64,000 bases of DNA, taken from contig CM022668.1 of NCBI GenBank assembly GCA_012295275.1, positions 8,141,818-8,205,817 on the forward strand. The letters are read 5' to 3'. Source of the DNA: Chrysomallon squamiferum. Its lineage: Eukaryota > Mollusca > Gastropoda > Neomphalida > Peltospiridae. A program made the position numbers and the translations under genes. The notes beneath the pieces were generated by a model. That model saw nothing but the letters and a program-made list of their open reading frames with translations, ran no database searches and was not told the DNA's origin. Shown here in pieces: positions 48,700 through 62,605 of this stretch (position 1 is its first letter; the number at the start of each line of letters is the position of its first letter).

Positions 48700-50894
48700 G
48701 CAGAAGTCAGTGGCAGGCAGGCGTCTTGGGTCCAGTCAAACAGTAGGCTGTTAGAGCAAGTAAAATATACTCCACAGTTACAGGAAAAATACTTCTACAA
48801 AACACCATAATGTTATCAGCATCTTTGTATCTGAATCCATTTTTGTACAAGCTGATAACATCTCCAAAGTAGAAATCTATATTTACAATCTGTCTGCCTG
48901 TCTGTCTGTCTGTCTGTCAGTCTGTATTCTCTTTCTCTCACTCTTTTTCTGCTTTATTTATATATATTACTAAAACACGGTTTTTGAAATTAAATACAAT
49001 AACATTTTTATTAAAAAAATTCTGTTTATCAAATGTGTTTTATAACCCCAGAAATATACACCATTAAAGCATCAAAATATCTATAATATGACTTTATAAC
49101 CAAACTATGTAAAATTCATTCTACTTTAAATTGTTTAGCTTTACAATAACATCATTTACAAATCAATTAAATTTGTTATAGCAACAATAAATATAAATAT
49201 AGGTTTCAATAAATCGATAAAAATAAAATGTACCCCAATATGTCTGCCTATAAAATGATGTCTGCTGTAAATGAAAAAAAAACTTAGTTTCTTTCTAGTA
49301 ACAAAAATTAGAAAAATATCAGACAAATAAAAAACACATTCTCATCCTTGTTTTTTTCTCAGAAAGTAATCATTTAGCTATTAATGCTAATTTAAAATAG
49401 CAGTTGTCCATCACACACACACACACACACAAACACACACACGAACAAAGATAAAAAAAAATAAACATTAAAAATAGATATAAAATTAGTATGAACACAC
49501 ACACACAGACGTACAAAGATAAAAAAATAAATAAACATTAAAAATAGATATAAAATTTTCTGACACTTTTATGTCACATAAATACACTATCTCTTCAACT
49601 TTCTTTGCCCAGCTTTCTAATCCTATAGACACCTAAATGTTGTTCATTTTCTGTATATGATGGTCATAGATTTCAATCTCTGACATCTAGTTTAGATATC
49701 ATAATTATCAGAAACTCAAATTAAGTTCAAAGTTCAAGAGTCAGTAAAATTTTGTGTTTATTCTTAAATGTTTTCAAAATGCTGCTATTATTTTGTAAAA
49801 AAAACAAAACAAAAAACAAAACAACTATAATAATAGATACATTTTATGCTGAGATAATATATATGAAATTTAAAAAATAATAGTAATAATAATAATAATA
49901 TTTAAAAAAATGGTTGTAAAATATGATTTCTGGAGCATGTATAAACTATAGTGTTTATTGAAGACTGGTTTGTCAGAATTTTACAGTTTTGAGATCTTTG
50001 GTTCCAGTGTATGCGTTATAAAGTGATGGCCTCTAAGAGAGAAAGGTTGCAAACAGGAAGAGAAGTGTCTGAAGTGGAACATAAATAGGTTCAGAGACAG
50101 AGGGTAAAGGAAAAAGAAAAAAAAGAGAGAGAGAGAAGACCCTAACCCAAGAGAGACTTTATTATTAGATACATTATTAGCAACGTCAACATATATATAT
50201 ATTAATCCAACATGATAATAACATTAAACTAAAATAATATTTATCATTTAACCCAGAATCTTACCACACAGATATTTAATATTCAGAAACTTAGTTTGTC
50301 AAGTTTCACACTGAAGACAGGCAGGCTGTACTTTAAAAAGTTTAAACACTGTACAATTAGTATGAACAATTTAATGCTGTCTGTGGTCGGTAAAAATATA
50401 CACATCATTTGAGCTTAATTTAATTTTCACCTAAGACATCAATGCTCCTTATCTCATTAGCTGGTAGCAGACTTTACATTCTGGTTACGGCAGGTGAGTG
50501 AAAAACTGCATATGGTTAAATACTCCAGTAAGTAAAGATATCTTCTTTTCTCTTTTAATTGTTTAAGACTTTGTTGGATAGTATTGTGTATTGAAATGAT
50601 ATGGATTAGTACAAGAGGATTAATGTAAATTATTAAAAAACACAGCTTATTTAATTCCTGATTAATGATGTCGTAAGTTTTTTCATAATATTTATATACA
50701 TTGATTTTAAATCAGTGTTAAGAGGAATCTTGTTCTGATGTGACAGTTACAATGCTTTTATAGCAATAATAAAATTATAAATGAGTTTGACTACACAATT
50801 TTTCCAATGTGTCTATATTTGTTTTTGATTCTCTCTTTTTATCATTATCTTTGTATGTCTGTCTCAATATATTTACATATGTATGTGTGTGTAA

Positions 50895-50961
<67 letters not shown>

Positions 50962-51439
50962 TGAGTGAAAAAAGAAATACATATGTTATGTTCCAGAATA
51001 TTTAAAAATAATTAATAATGAGCAGATAATGGTGACAATTTAAATAATAGAAAAATATAAATGAATTATAAATATCAAAGGTTAGTCTGAAGTAGGTAAA
51101 CTAACGTCACAGATAAAACTCGTTATGTAAAGTTAAAATAGAAGGATAAAACAAATCCATCACTATCATATATATTGCATTAAGTAAAATAATTGGTTTG
51201 GAAAAGTACACTGTATTTGTAATGACTAAATATTCACTGTACCTGTCTATTTCATATAATAATAATGAAATAAACATAATGTGATGATAATAATGATTGT
51301 GATAGTGGTGGTGGTAACAGTGACTACAATGATGATAATGTTGAAGTAGCTGAATCTGTTAACAAAGATTTTCATATATAAAAAATTGTAAATGATGTCA
51401 GTATAGTAGATGTTATCTTAATAATAATAATAATAATAA

Positions 51440-51477
<38 letters not shown>

Positions 51478-51548
51478 CAACAACAACAGTAACAGTGATA
51501 AATAAATATATAATTTAAATAATGATAAATAAAGAGTCTAGAGCTTAC
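48700..51548 (-). other. Sequence between the two upstream candidate leader exons
   Basis: Contains (TGTC)n 48893-48918, a duplicated ~80-bp block at 49412-49556 (CA run plus 'acaaagataaaaaaa' and 'aaacattaaaaatagata'), a purine run at 50100-50140, (GT)n 50898-50958 and (AAT)n/(AAC)n 51418-51489. No gene. Confidence 0.7.
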
Positions 51549-51737
51549 CAAGCTGTCTCTGGATGAGGCTGCATAAGGACGACAACTTTCAGGAAACTCT
51601 TCAGGTTCTGCGACAACACAAGAACACAGTTTAGCCATAGACATCTTGTGCCTTCCTTTCTTGTATCTCTTGCCCAACATAACTTTTATCAAAAGATGTA
51701 ACCAGAGCTCTAGTGACGATAGAATCGCACCAGGCAT
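51549..51737 (-). CDS. Candidate leader exon with Cys-containing N-terminus
   Basis: On minus an open frame of 63 codons reads MPGAILSSLELWLHLLIKVM, then LGKRYKKGRHKMSMAKLCSC, then VVAEPEEFPESCRPYAASSR and DSL. It ends in phase 0 at a strong donor, GTAAGCTC. An in-frame TGA lies six codons upstream of the first ATG, so it can be a first exon. Alternatively only the last part is coding: ttgtgttgtcgcag at about 51608 is a good acceptor, in which case EPEEFPESCRPYAASSRDSL is an internal exon of the full-length transcript. Vertebrate Duet also starts with a short basic/Cys-rich leader, but similarity is only in character. Confidence 0.45.
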
Positions 51738-54700
51738 TCTGGGAACATTAACAGAACATCAAATGCTGGTTTCACCTCTTTTTCTCCATCCAGTATATAA
51801 ATTTTTTAACCATCTATACTGTATGTTCTGTGGGCAGGTTTTGAACCTAAGACCTTTGTTGAAATATCTGCCCTCACCATAAGATGAAGATGTTTTATTT
51901 CGCTGTATTATTTAAAAAAAAAGATTATATATAAATCCAATATGTACATAACAAAAAATGATATTTGTTTTAATTTATGTGAAAAGAATTCCAATGTTTT
52001 GCATCTTGATACTGGTCCAGTTCACTGGTGTTTTTGTTGTTTTATTTTTAATTGTAAAAGAATCTAAATCAAAGCTTCCACTTTCAGGTTCTAAACCAAA
52101 ATCACTTTGGAATTACAGAGCAACATATAAAATCTCAGTCTGCATTATAGGTTGAAGAGTTTTGGTTATAGTATATACAAGAATTTTTGTGCATAAAAAA
52201 CCCCCAGATTATGTTTCTGTTAATTCATGGAAGCAGGATTCCTGTTTTATCCATCTTTATCTAGGTTTTTCTGGAGCATCTAAATTATTGAATCTTCATG
52301 CATATTTTCACCCAAAGACATTTCACAAACTCAGCCAACATTTTATAAAACATCCAGATGATGCGTATTTTGATTCTGAAAGACTATTAGTTACATGTAC
52401 ATATTATACATGTAAATACACAAATGTAGTTAATCTCTGTAAGAAGAACTGCACAATATCAAGTGTGTAGACTTGTGTTGGTGTAGATTCTTGTAACTGT
52501 AAAACATGTACTCAAACAGTTTCTTGTTGTCATTTCTGAATCTCTGATTTCACAATTCTCTACTAGGTTTCTGGTATCTGATTTTCAAACACTGATCTGA
52601 AAATGGATTTTATACTGCAACTACAAAATATTTCTTCTTATTCATAACATCTCAGTAGATTTTATTCAGCAGCTTTTTTCAATGTTTTTTATGTTATATG
52701 CATAATTCTTCAATTGCTAGTGTATCTCTTTTTTCAATATATTTATGCTACATTATAGTTCAATAAATTTTGATATTGCTGTCTCTCTTTATACTGTTTC
52801 ATGCTGTACCAACACAATATTTTAATTTGTTTGTGATTTTTGTATAGTCTTTTAATCCAAACTTGAATTAATTTAATACTGATAAAAACAATATTTTAAA
52901 GGATCTTACAATCTCAACAGATTTTAAAAAAATTATTCTTTAGTACTAAATAAGTTTTATATTGTTGCTGCATAATATTTATACTAATTTTAATTAATAA
53001 TAATTATTATTTTAAACTTAAGTTTTACTGATAGTTCAAAAATATTTTAAACTGAATTAATTTTCAACCAATTTAACACTAAATTTAATATTGTTTTGCC
53101 AATTAGTTGTTTTTTTCTGTCTTCTTTTCTTGTTTTTTTAATTATTTTAATTTTATTCTCCTTATATTGTCTATACTACTAAACCAAATAAAGTCTTTCA
53201 CCTTTGGAAATCAATCTAGCAGATCCAAGATTTAATGTTGTTGAGCTTGCGTTTTTCACACCAGTATCTGTTTTAAATACAAGAACACAAACACTGTCCT
53301 AGGAATGTTGGTTTATACAAGACCAGTAACCATAGATCTGAAATCTCTGCTGCATTGCCCATGGTCACTTATGTTACATGTATATATTTTGACAAAACTT
53401 TCAGTATATCCGTTCCAGAATGGCTCCATTGAGGTGTTGAGCTATACAGAGAAAAAGAACAGCATGTAGTTACCAACATAGCCTTTACATTGATTATTAC
53501 CATTACATTAACAAAAGAAGTTTTAAACCTTCTGAAGTCATCTAGCAATACACTGCACTCTCTGGTAACTTTATCTTAGTAAAATTTAGGGCAACTTCTG
53601 AAACAACTAGCAGCATATTGCACTCTCTAGTAAAATGACCCAAACAACAATTTCACCTAAAGTTGACATAATACAGTCTTGGAATAATATACCTTAAACC
53701 ATGAAATACAACTTCTAATGTCAACTAGCTTTTTTCTTTTTGCATGTAGCACTTTCTCATAACATCATCTGTCTACAATTTTATATAAGTAGGATTAAAA
53801 TTATCCAAGAAACTGAAGAAATCTAGCTAAAACACTATACATTTTATATATTTTAAAAACTTGACTGTGTGCTGTATTTATTATGAAGGAATACATAACC
53901 TATATATTGCACTTTCTGTTCAATCCAAAATTGTATCATTCTTTTATCACTTTTAGCTTAATCCAACCTTTATGAATTAACCTGTACACTGTACACTCAA
54001 ATCTTTTAAATATACTCTGTTAGTTTACAACTTTCTAAAATCAAATAATGAATTCCAAGAATTTTCTATGATGCCAAAATTACTGGACAAGTACATCATA
54101 ATTTTTATATAATCCAAATTACTTTTATTTTTATATAATCCAAATACTAAGAGATTTGAAAATTTGATTAAATTACAGTAAGGTTTAAAAAGTTTTGTAA
54201 GTAGGAGCAGATTAATCTAGCTATTTCATTCTCTATTTAAACCATTCTTACAATCTGCCCAGCATTTACAGACTGATAATCTACATAAATTCATCTAAAC
54301 CATGTTCTGCTTATGTTCATAATCTAAAATCTCATTTAAACTAGATAATTGTAATCCACGAAATAACAATCTACATAATCCAAAAAATCATCCAAACCAT
54401 TCTCTGGTCATCTATATAACCTAGAACTATATTTAGACATATTTAAAGCAGATTATTTGTAATCCAAGAATTTGTAGAATACCCAGTTCTAATAACTATA
54501 ACTGTACAGTTTAAAAAAACAATTTAACCATTGTAAATTAGCCTCTAAACCAGATTATTTTAATTCAGGTATTTAGTTCAGTGACAGTGGTCTGCCAATA
54601 CACTGCTACCTCTGACTGCCAATACAATCTACATGATCTGTAACTTCAACTAATTGTTATCCAAGTTTAATTAAACATTAGAACCATGTATTTTGATACA

Positions 54701-55077
54701 ACCATGAAACTGTACTTTAATCATTTATGTATAAACTTTATCAATACCAAATTACTGTAATCCAAGAATCTGTTGGAATACTGAAGTCATGCAGCAACTG
54801 CTTGGTTAATCTAGATGAACATCATCAAGTCAGATTAATGTAATCCAAGAATCTGTTAGAACCTTGAAGTCACATAGCAAGGACTTGGTAATCTAAATCT
54901 CAAAATGATGAAAGAGTATTGTAATACAACAGTTTGTTAAGACATGTTCCCAACTAGATTTTGTTTCAGAATGCCTCGATATGGACTGAACAGATATGTT
55001 CTGTATCATTTATTATCTTCTTAATAGCTTCTTTAATCTTTTTTACTTTTTAAGTATGGAAGATAACATTATCTACC

Positions 55078-55115
<38 letters not shown>

Positions 55116-57779
55116 TATTTCTTTTTCTATATATAAAATTAATTAATATTAATATTTGTTTTTGTATATAAAAAAACCTTTTAGCTGAGAAAATTTAATC
55201 TAATCAAAATGTCATATGCAATCTGGAGAAGCATGAAAGAACATTAACATTTTTGTAGTTAGAGTCTGATGAATCTGACCCAGTTCTTCCTGACAGAACA
55301 TTAACACACTGGGAATATTATGTAGACTTGTAGATTTACAGGAATATCTTAGGGAGATTTACGCCTCACATTTATTTCATGTAGGTCTGATACAAAATAA
55401 CAAGTATTCATGAAGTAAGGCAATAACCAACTGTGCCAAATTCTTTCAGTGTGTCTAACAAATCAAGTTTTCTTTGCTAATAAGGATAATAAAACCAAAA
55501 ATAATCAAAATGATGGGTGGATGTCCCAAGCAGCAACATTTTAGTTAGAAATTAGCTATTTTGTTTATGAATACAAATGTAAGAGTTCAAAAATAAATTG
55601 TAGATCAACCTCTTAAGTGATAACATACTAATAAAATTTACTCATTTGTTAACTGATCCAAAATCAATAAAAACTAAAACAAAAATATATTTATTAATAT
55701 TATTTATTTATTTATTTATTCATTATTATTATTGTTTTTTGGATAAATCCAAAACCAAACTATAGCTGAAATTCTCAAAACTGTGAAAGATGTCAGATTT
55801 TTGTAAAATGTTTCCTAAAACTATTTAATAACAACTAAAAATAAAAAAAATGTACTAAATAAATAATAATACAATGACAATAAATAAATAAATAATAATA
55901 ATGATGATGATGATAAACAAAAACCTTATTTATTTTTTCTAGGACTGAAAACCTCTGTACAAATATCATTTTGACAAAGAACACACTTCGAGGCATGAGA
56001 GCACAGAAGACTTTGATATTTCTTTGAAGCAATAAATCTTGTATCAGATAGGTAGGCTAAGTATGATGAACCTGCTGCACATTTTGGTTAGTAAGAAAAC
56101 AGAACTCAAGTTAACGATAATAGAAATAAGTCAAGGATATGGGCCACTTCAAAAATAGAGTCTCAGTATCTGTTAAACTTGAGTTTGATTGTGGTATGCT
56201 CTTCAGTTATTCTTACTTTTCTTTGTTTTTTAAAATTATTTTTGAGTTTATCTATTTAAAAGCACAATAAAAATAAGTCTTCATAAACTGTGACTACTTT
56301 GATTTGGTGTGGTGGGTTGTTCCCAAACTATTTTTATTTATCACCTATCAAAAGGTACAATAAAATAAATCTACGTAAGCTATGAATACTTTGATTTTTG
56401 AAGGCACTTTTAAAATTATTTTTCTTTATATATCAGATGATAAACAACTGCCAAAAGAATAATAACATAACTGATCAGTATATTCCTGTGATTTTTATTT
56501 AAAAACCCTCCATTATATTTTATTACTATTATTATTGTTGTTGTTGTTTTGTTATTATTATTGTTATTATTATTACTATTATTATTATTATTCTACTGTC
56601 AAAGGAGATAAAATATTTATTTTTATGAATAGTTCTTAAAAGTTTTATAACTGAATTTTTATTTTTTATTTATTTTTAAAAAATATTTTAAATAATGTTT
56701 TTGCACTGATGCAACAAGGACTCAAGTACTTGGTTTAATCTTGCTTATGACCATAAGCTGTCCAAATTACTTACTTTTCAAAGATAAGAGAGAAATGTTA
56801 AAAAAATAAATAAATAAAAAAATGTTTCAAAATCTGTGTCAGTGGATAAGCTAATCAATTACTGTTATTTTTGGCATGTCAAGAAGATATCAGAGATATT
56901 TTTTCGGATGCCACATTTTCCTGTCCTGTTGTTTCTGGCAATACTTTTCTTTTCTGCTTTTACTCAACACCTACTGATAACGAGTTTCAAATTTACTTTT
57001 GGAAATTTAACATCTGGTTTAGTCAAGGAATTAGAAAGAAAAAGAGAGAAAGATAAAGAGACAGAGAGAGGGGGAAGGGAGAGAGGGGAGGGGAGAGAGG
57101 AGGAGAGAGGGAGGGAGAGGGGGAGAGAGAGAGAGAGAGAGAGAGTAACTTACATAAATCATAGTAAATATCCTGATGTACAAGGTCATTATAAGTAAAT
57201 TTAGGTTCTGGACCAATTTTACTCATACTTACATAACATTTAATGTTTATTTTTTAAAATTAGAAATAATAATAATAATAATAATAAAAAACCCCAAAAT
57301 AACAAAACAACAATAAGCAAACTTTAGTTAGTATAGATATAAGATATATAATTTTTCTGCAGTTCAGCATGATAATTTATCAGCAATAGGTCAAACACAA
57401 TTTATTTGTAGAGTAAATATGGTATATTTATCATTCCATATATTTATACAAATACACATTACTTTTTCTCTGAATAAAATTTCATCAGATTGATCACTGA
57501 TATAATATAATGGAGTAAAACATAAATAAATGTATGTATGGAGTGAAGTAATAAACATATGCATGGGGGAAAAAAAAAAAATAATAAAAAAAAAAATAAA
57601 AAAATAAAAATTAAATAAATAAATAAAAAACAAAACTAAAAAACATTAACTTAAACATCTCATATTTCAAAAAATACAGTTTTAAACTTTCTAAAATGCA
57701 TATGACTGAATACACAGATTTTACCATTATTGGTCAGAATTTCAAATTAATATCTCTAATACTTTTTACATAAGGCCAA
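51738..57779. other. Upstream sequence without a recognised gene
   Basis: AT-rich, mostly non-repetitive. Frames at 51646-51882 and 52162-52470 plus were read and have no recognisable domain or splice context. Two ~75-bp copies of 'aatccaagaatctgtt' plus 'ggaatactgaagtca' lie at 54758-54895, in a wider degenerate array (53500-54900). An (AT)n run is at 55094-55120 and a (GGGA/GA)n purine tract at 57036-57146. Confidence 0.65.
57036..57146. repeat. Purine (GA/GGGA)n tract
   Basis: Strongly strand-asymmetric purine run ending in a pure GA block. The Arg/Glu/Gly-rich frame through it is an artefact. Confidence 0.9.
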
Positions 57780-59440
57780 AATCAAAACTTGTTACTAAAC
57801 AATAAATAAATACCAACAACATAAACAACTGCTTACATATTTGATAAGAAGTACTTATATTAATCAGTGATATTAATCTATAAACACTTCTTTCATAATC
57901 AAACAAATCTATTCAATATATGGGCTTTATGTTCATATCTACAAACAGTTCTATTTATTAAAAATAAATAAAACAAATCAGAGCTTTCATATTTCATTAA
58001 AATCATCTGAATTACACCACCATAATGATCTACAAATAATCCAGCATACTAGTGTAAGCCACACATACAGTATATATTTTTTTCTAATGTATAGTCAGTT
58101 ATTTTTGTAAAAATAAACCCCCAAAAGAAACAACTGCTTACACATCTGAGTAGAATTACTTATTAACCTAATCTATGACAGCAATCTGTAAATAATTATT
58201 TCATAACAGCAAAAATCTGAGTGCAGTGTACAGGTTTTTAAATTCATACCTATATAGACATAAGTTTACATTTAAAATAACATAAAATAAATTTATAGGA
58301 GAAACAAAAGAGAACTTATTTGATGAAAATCAGCTAAATTAATCCACTATAATGAATAATCATACATTAATTACAGTATAAATCAGTAGTAATATCATAT
58401 CTATAAACAGATTTATTTGCGTGTCTGTTAGTTAAAGGAACAGAAAACAAGCTGATATATTTGATAAAACATCTTCAAGAAATAATGGTCATTAATAAAA
58501 CAGAACACAGCATTTTTCAAATACCTACAAACCTATTTTATTATTTAATTTCTTAAACAGGAAAACTCATCAACTAAACAACAACAACAAAACCCCATTT
58601 CACATATTTGATAAGAATCACCTAAAACCTTCCAACATAGTACACAAGATTTATAACAGTAAAACCTGCCTATTCAAACCTTACTACTCCTCTATTTTAT
58701 CTGTTTGGTTTGACAACCTAAAAAAACAACCAACATAAATATATTGGGTTGGTACAGAAGTTCATAGTATTAATTCACGTGAACTTTTAAGACAACATTT
58801 AGATGTTTGTACATAGATTTATTCAACAAAATAATTATGTGCCATTTTGTTCCACTACCTTTTTCCATTTCTGAATCAGCTTCATGATTCCATCCTCCAG
58901 AACTTGGCATCTTTCTGTGTGATGAACACCACAGTTATTTCCAACCCAATAAATATTCGATTGAAAATAAGTAAATTAATCCACTACACTAATCTTTAAA
59001 AGTAATTTCTATATCATAGGACAACCTATATAAAGAAAAAACATTCTATTCATACTCTTGTATTTATCCCTTTTCTTAAAATAAAAAACAAAACAAAACA
59101 AACAGCTACACATGTAATCGCATTGGAATCATGCAGATTAATCTATAACAGTAGTCTGTAAGTAATTCTACATACTGGGACAATTTATTTCTCATTGTAA
59201 ATTAATCCACTGTGGTGAGCCATAAATAATTTCTACTGGAACTGTTTGTATCAAGAATACAATCTTTCTTTTCACACCAATTTTAAGTATTAACCTTTTT
59301 TTAACAACTTACTAAAACAAGCAACAACTTACATATTCAACTGGAATCGTGCAAATTATTCCATCACAATAATTTATAAATAATTCTACAAACCGGGACA
59401 GTTTACATCCAGTTACATAAAGAGTGCAGTGTACTGTCTT
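57780..59440. repeat. Degenerate long-period array interrupted by a mariner copy
   Basis: Modules 'acaactgcttacatatttga', 'taatctataacag' and 'gtctgtaagtaattctaca' recur at about 57826, 58130, 58595, 59104 and 59325, with spacings of roughly 220-510 bp and strong divergence. The mariner derivative lies inside one unit. Confidence 0.6.
58742..58951 (-). mobile_element. Internally deleted mariner element with terminal inverted repeats
   Basis: Ends are TTGGGTTGG (58744-58752) and CCAACCCAA (58941-58949), flanked by TA on both sides, the target duplication of Tc1/mariner elements. On minus, 58917 down to 58835 encodes KLIQKWKKVVEQNGT and then a stop, which is the typical mariner transposase C-terminus. 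The rest of the transposase, including the DDD catalytic core, is absent, so this is a ~206-bp non-autonomous deletion derivative. Confidence 0.85.
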
Positions 59441-59754
59441 TATAGTGACATCTATAATTTATTTACATACTGATGTTTTTTATCTTTTCAAAAACAAAAT
59501 AAAATTTTCTTTCTACTATCGGCTATGGTAAAACGGAAATTCGACACTAGGTAATTATGCAGTTGTGGCAACATATTGCATCTCAAATCAACCGTCAAGC
59601 TTTGTGACACATTTCACCAATACTAATGTAGACATATGAATCACTCTGCATGACAACCAGAATTTTACAACTATTATTATTACAATCATTACAATTTTTT
59701 ATTACTGTATTCATTTTATGTAAAATATATTACAATATGTTTGTTAGTAAACTA

Positions 59755-60090
59755 GAACTGACCTTTATACAGGGTAAATAAAATTCTTGTGGATTCCGAG
59801 CGCCATAACAACGAGTAAACGAGAAGGCAGTGAGTTGTGCCTGGACAGATCAATACCCACGGACTGTGAAGATAAAAGCTGATCAGATGGGAGAATGGCA
59901 CGAACCAATGATTGATGACAGTGTATTGGGAAACCGTCAACTTTCTCAATCTCTTAGTGATGTCACAGCGGAACCACAACCACAACAATGTCATCAGCTG
60001 CAATGATGTAGACATCCACACCTCAGTGGACTGTCTATAAGCAACTGATTGTCTGTAACTCAAACAACAGGTTTTGTATGTCCACAGCAC
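59755..60090. other. GC- and CpG-richer island of unknown nature
   Basis: Clearly less AT-rich than its surroundings, with several CpGs. The minus frame is open for 112 codons (59752-60090) but Trp/Leu/Cys-rich and unlike a known domain. On plus a 39-codon frame starts MGEWHEPMIDDSVLGNRQ and ends in TGA. The left edge 'atacagggtaaataaaatt' resembles a DNA-transposon end, and minus TATAAAGG lies at 59762-59769. It could be a first exon/promoter of an upstream isoform, a transposon piece or a processed fragment. Confidence 0.3.
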
Positions 60091-60559
60091 TGTCTATTAA
60101 ATGATATATATAACTATTATTATTATTACCATTATTGTTGTTATGATGAACCATGAAACCTTTTTAAACTTGTATCCATAACAATCAGTTATAATGAGTA
60201 TCCTGTCTTTAATTATGTAATGACATATCAAGATTATTATTATTATCGGGAACACTATCCAAAAAGAAGCACTTCAACTGTAAGAAAAGAACTTCAACCA
60301 AACAAAAAAATTTATAACAAGAGTTTCATTACTCGTAATTGACTTTAATGATGTATTTTACTTATTATTATTTCTGAACTACTGATATTACTAGCTGTAA
60401 GAACAAAGCACGAAACAAATGCTTCCAATATCAGAAAATAATTTCAGCTTTACAATCCAACCTTCTGATCCACTGTATATATTATTATGATGCAGTCAGT
60501 TTCTCAAACATAAAATCATTGATAGTGATGCCACAAAAGAATGTCATCAAACCTTCATA

Positions 60560-60802
60560 ATGAAACATATGACAATAACATATTCCTATATGGTGTTCCA
60601 AAGATCATATGATCAGCAGGGATGGATTCCTAGTAATAAGGAACTTATGACAGATCCCACAGAAAAGTGTCAACCACTAAAATACAATCAACCAGTAAGC
60701 TCCACTGAAATGATTGTCTGTGATGATGCAACCTTCAAGGACACCACCATCAATTACAATATTCCTCAAAGGCTACTGCCAATTCTCCAAATGAAACTAT
60801 AA
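60560..60802 (+). CDS. Unrecognised 80-codon open frame
   Basis: Starts MKHMTITYSYMVFQRSYDQQ, has balanced composition and no simple repeat, and ends LLPILQMKL. No signal peptide, domain or splice support is seen. Probably a chance frame or part of a decayed element; recorded because it is one of the few non-repetitive frames in the right end. Confidence 0.15.
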   Translation: MKHMTITYSYMVFQRSYDQQGWIPSNKELMTDPTEKCQPLKYNQPVSSTEMIVCDDATFKDTTINYNIPQRLLPILQMKL

Positions 60803-62460
60803 AAACACAACCAACTGTCCAATTCAAATCATTTGGTTATCTGTAAATATATGACCTTATTACAAGAAAGCCTCAAAATGATATTAATGTTAAAACAAAA
60901 ATTCAGCTATATAAAAACAATTATCCGCAATGCTCCAACTACACCCTCATCTGAATGATATATGCATCTGCATCAATATCATCCACTACTACAATGCTTC
61001 AAAAGATGATTTCAAATAGCGAACAGGAAGTCAAGATTTCTGTAATTTGTTTTATGACTGCCAAGGTCCCAGAATCTCACTTAGCAAATCTTACTGTGGC
61101 TCTTGGACAGAAAGGAAATAAAACCACTGTACCCGTTTATTGTTGCTGTTTATAGAAGGCAATCAATCAATAGAGAGATGATAAATAAAGCTTTCTCACT
61201 TCCTATCAAATGGTCTGCAGGGAATCTTGTAATCTGGGTCAGGTTGACTTATTCACATTTAATCAAGGAAAATCTGAATATCCATCAAAACACTAAGTGT
61301 AGATATGAAACATACACAGATGCACACATGTATATATGTGCATACACTTAGAATCCAAATGCACAAATGTATATAACTTTGAATATATCAGCTATGTCTG
61401 TCACTTGGTGTTCTGAACAGTACAAGTTAAAAATTAATTTCTGTACTTAATTGATAACAGCCAGAGCACTTTAATAAGCTGATAATATATTTATGTAAAG
61501 ATCAATACAACTGAACAGAAACATTGTAATTATCAATGGGCCATAGACCTTTGATTCTTAAACCATGAACCACTATTTCAACACATAAATAATTAATAGG
61601 AATTGAAATATTCAGGAAATTGTCAATTTACAAAACTGAATATACTTACTGCTTGAAATCAGAAATGATAAAGTTCACAGGCTGAAATAAGAAATGATAA
61701 AACTCACTTGAATTTAAAATACATAGTGGTTACATCTAATATAAGAGATCACTGGCTGAACCAAAATAAATGTTGGGTGATTTGAACTGAAAAACATTTG
61801 CTTACATACAATGATAAAAATGTCCTCTTGATGGAACGAAAAATTATTTGTGGAATTAAAAACTATTTTTGCCCACTGGCTGAATTCATTAGCTTCAGCT
61901 GAAATATTAATCTGTGCTACAGATTTTAGATACTGTCTAAAGCATCATTCAATCTGTATGTGATAAAAACACTTCCAAAATTATACAAGCTATTTCAAAC
62001 ATCTGATTATATGATGGTAACATAAACAGTGTATGTTCTATTTAAGCTGAAGAAGCATAATTTAATATTTATATTCATTTAAATATATATATTTTGCTAA
62101 CTGTATACTGACATACATACACATCTACATATCTGTAAAGAAACACACACACACACACACTATTTGAAGTAATACAGCAATTTCTGACAATCTGTGTTTC
62201 TTAAAAAATGTTGGCCTTTCTTCTCTTAACTTACATATTAAAATCACATATTAATTTTTGTCTGATACTAATAATATTTATATATATATATATATATGTT
62301 TGTGTATCTATATGTAATATCCAAATAATGATGTGATCTAGTTAAAATAGTAGTAACCTAATTTCTCATTACTCTATGCAACGTAACAGCTGGTGACCAT
62401 ATATCTCTAAACTTATAATAAACAATGTCAGGTGACTGTCACAAGCAGGTGATATCAGGT
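60803..62460. other. Sequence without a recognised gene
   Basis: AT-rich, largely unique. Two short plus frames (60955-61155, 61103-61351) show no family features. Short CA run at 62142-62160. Confidence 0.6.
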
Positions 62461-62467
62461 GAATAGA

Positions 62468-62605
<138 letters not shown>

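Noticed and set aside
52162-52470. 102-codon plus frame
   Set aside because: Composition looks mixed but there is no recognisable motif, no splice context and no partner exons.
56836-57198. 120-codon plus frame with Arg/Glu tail
   Set aside because: The tail is the purine microsatellite and the front part is AT-rich chance sequence.
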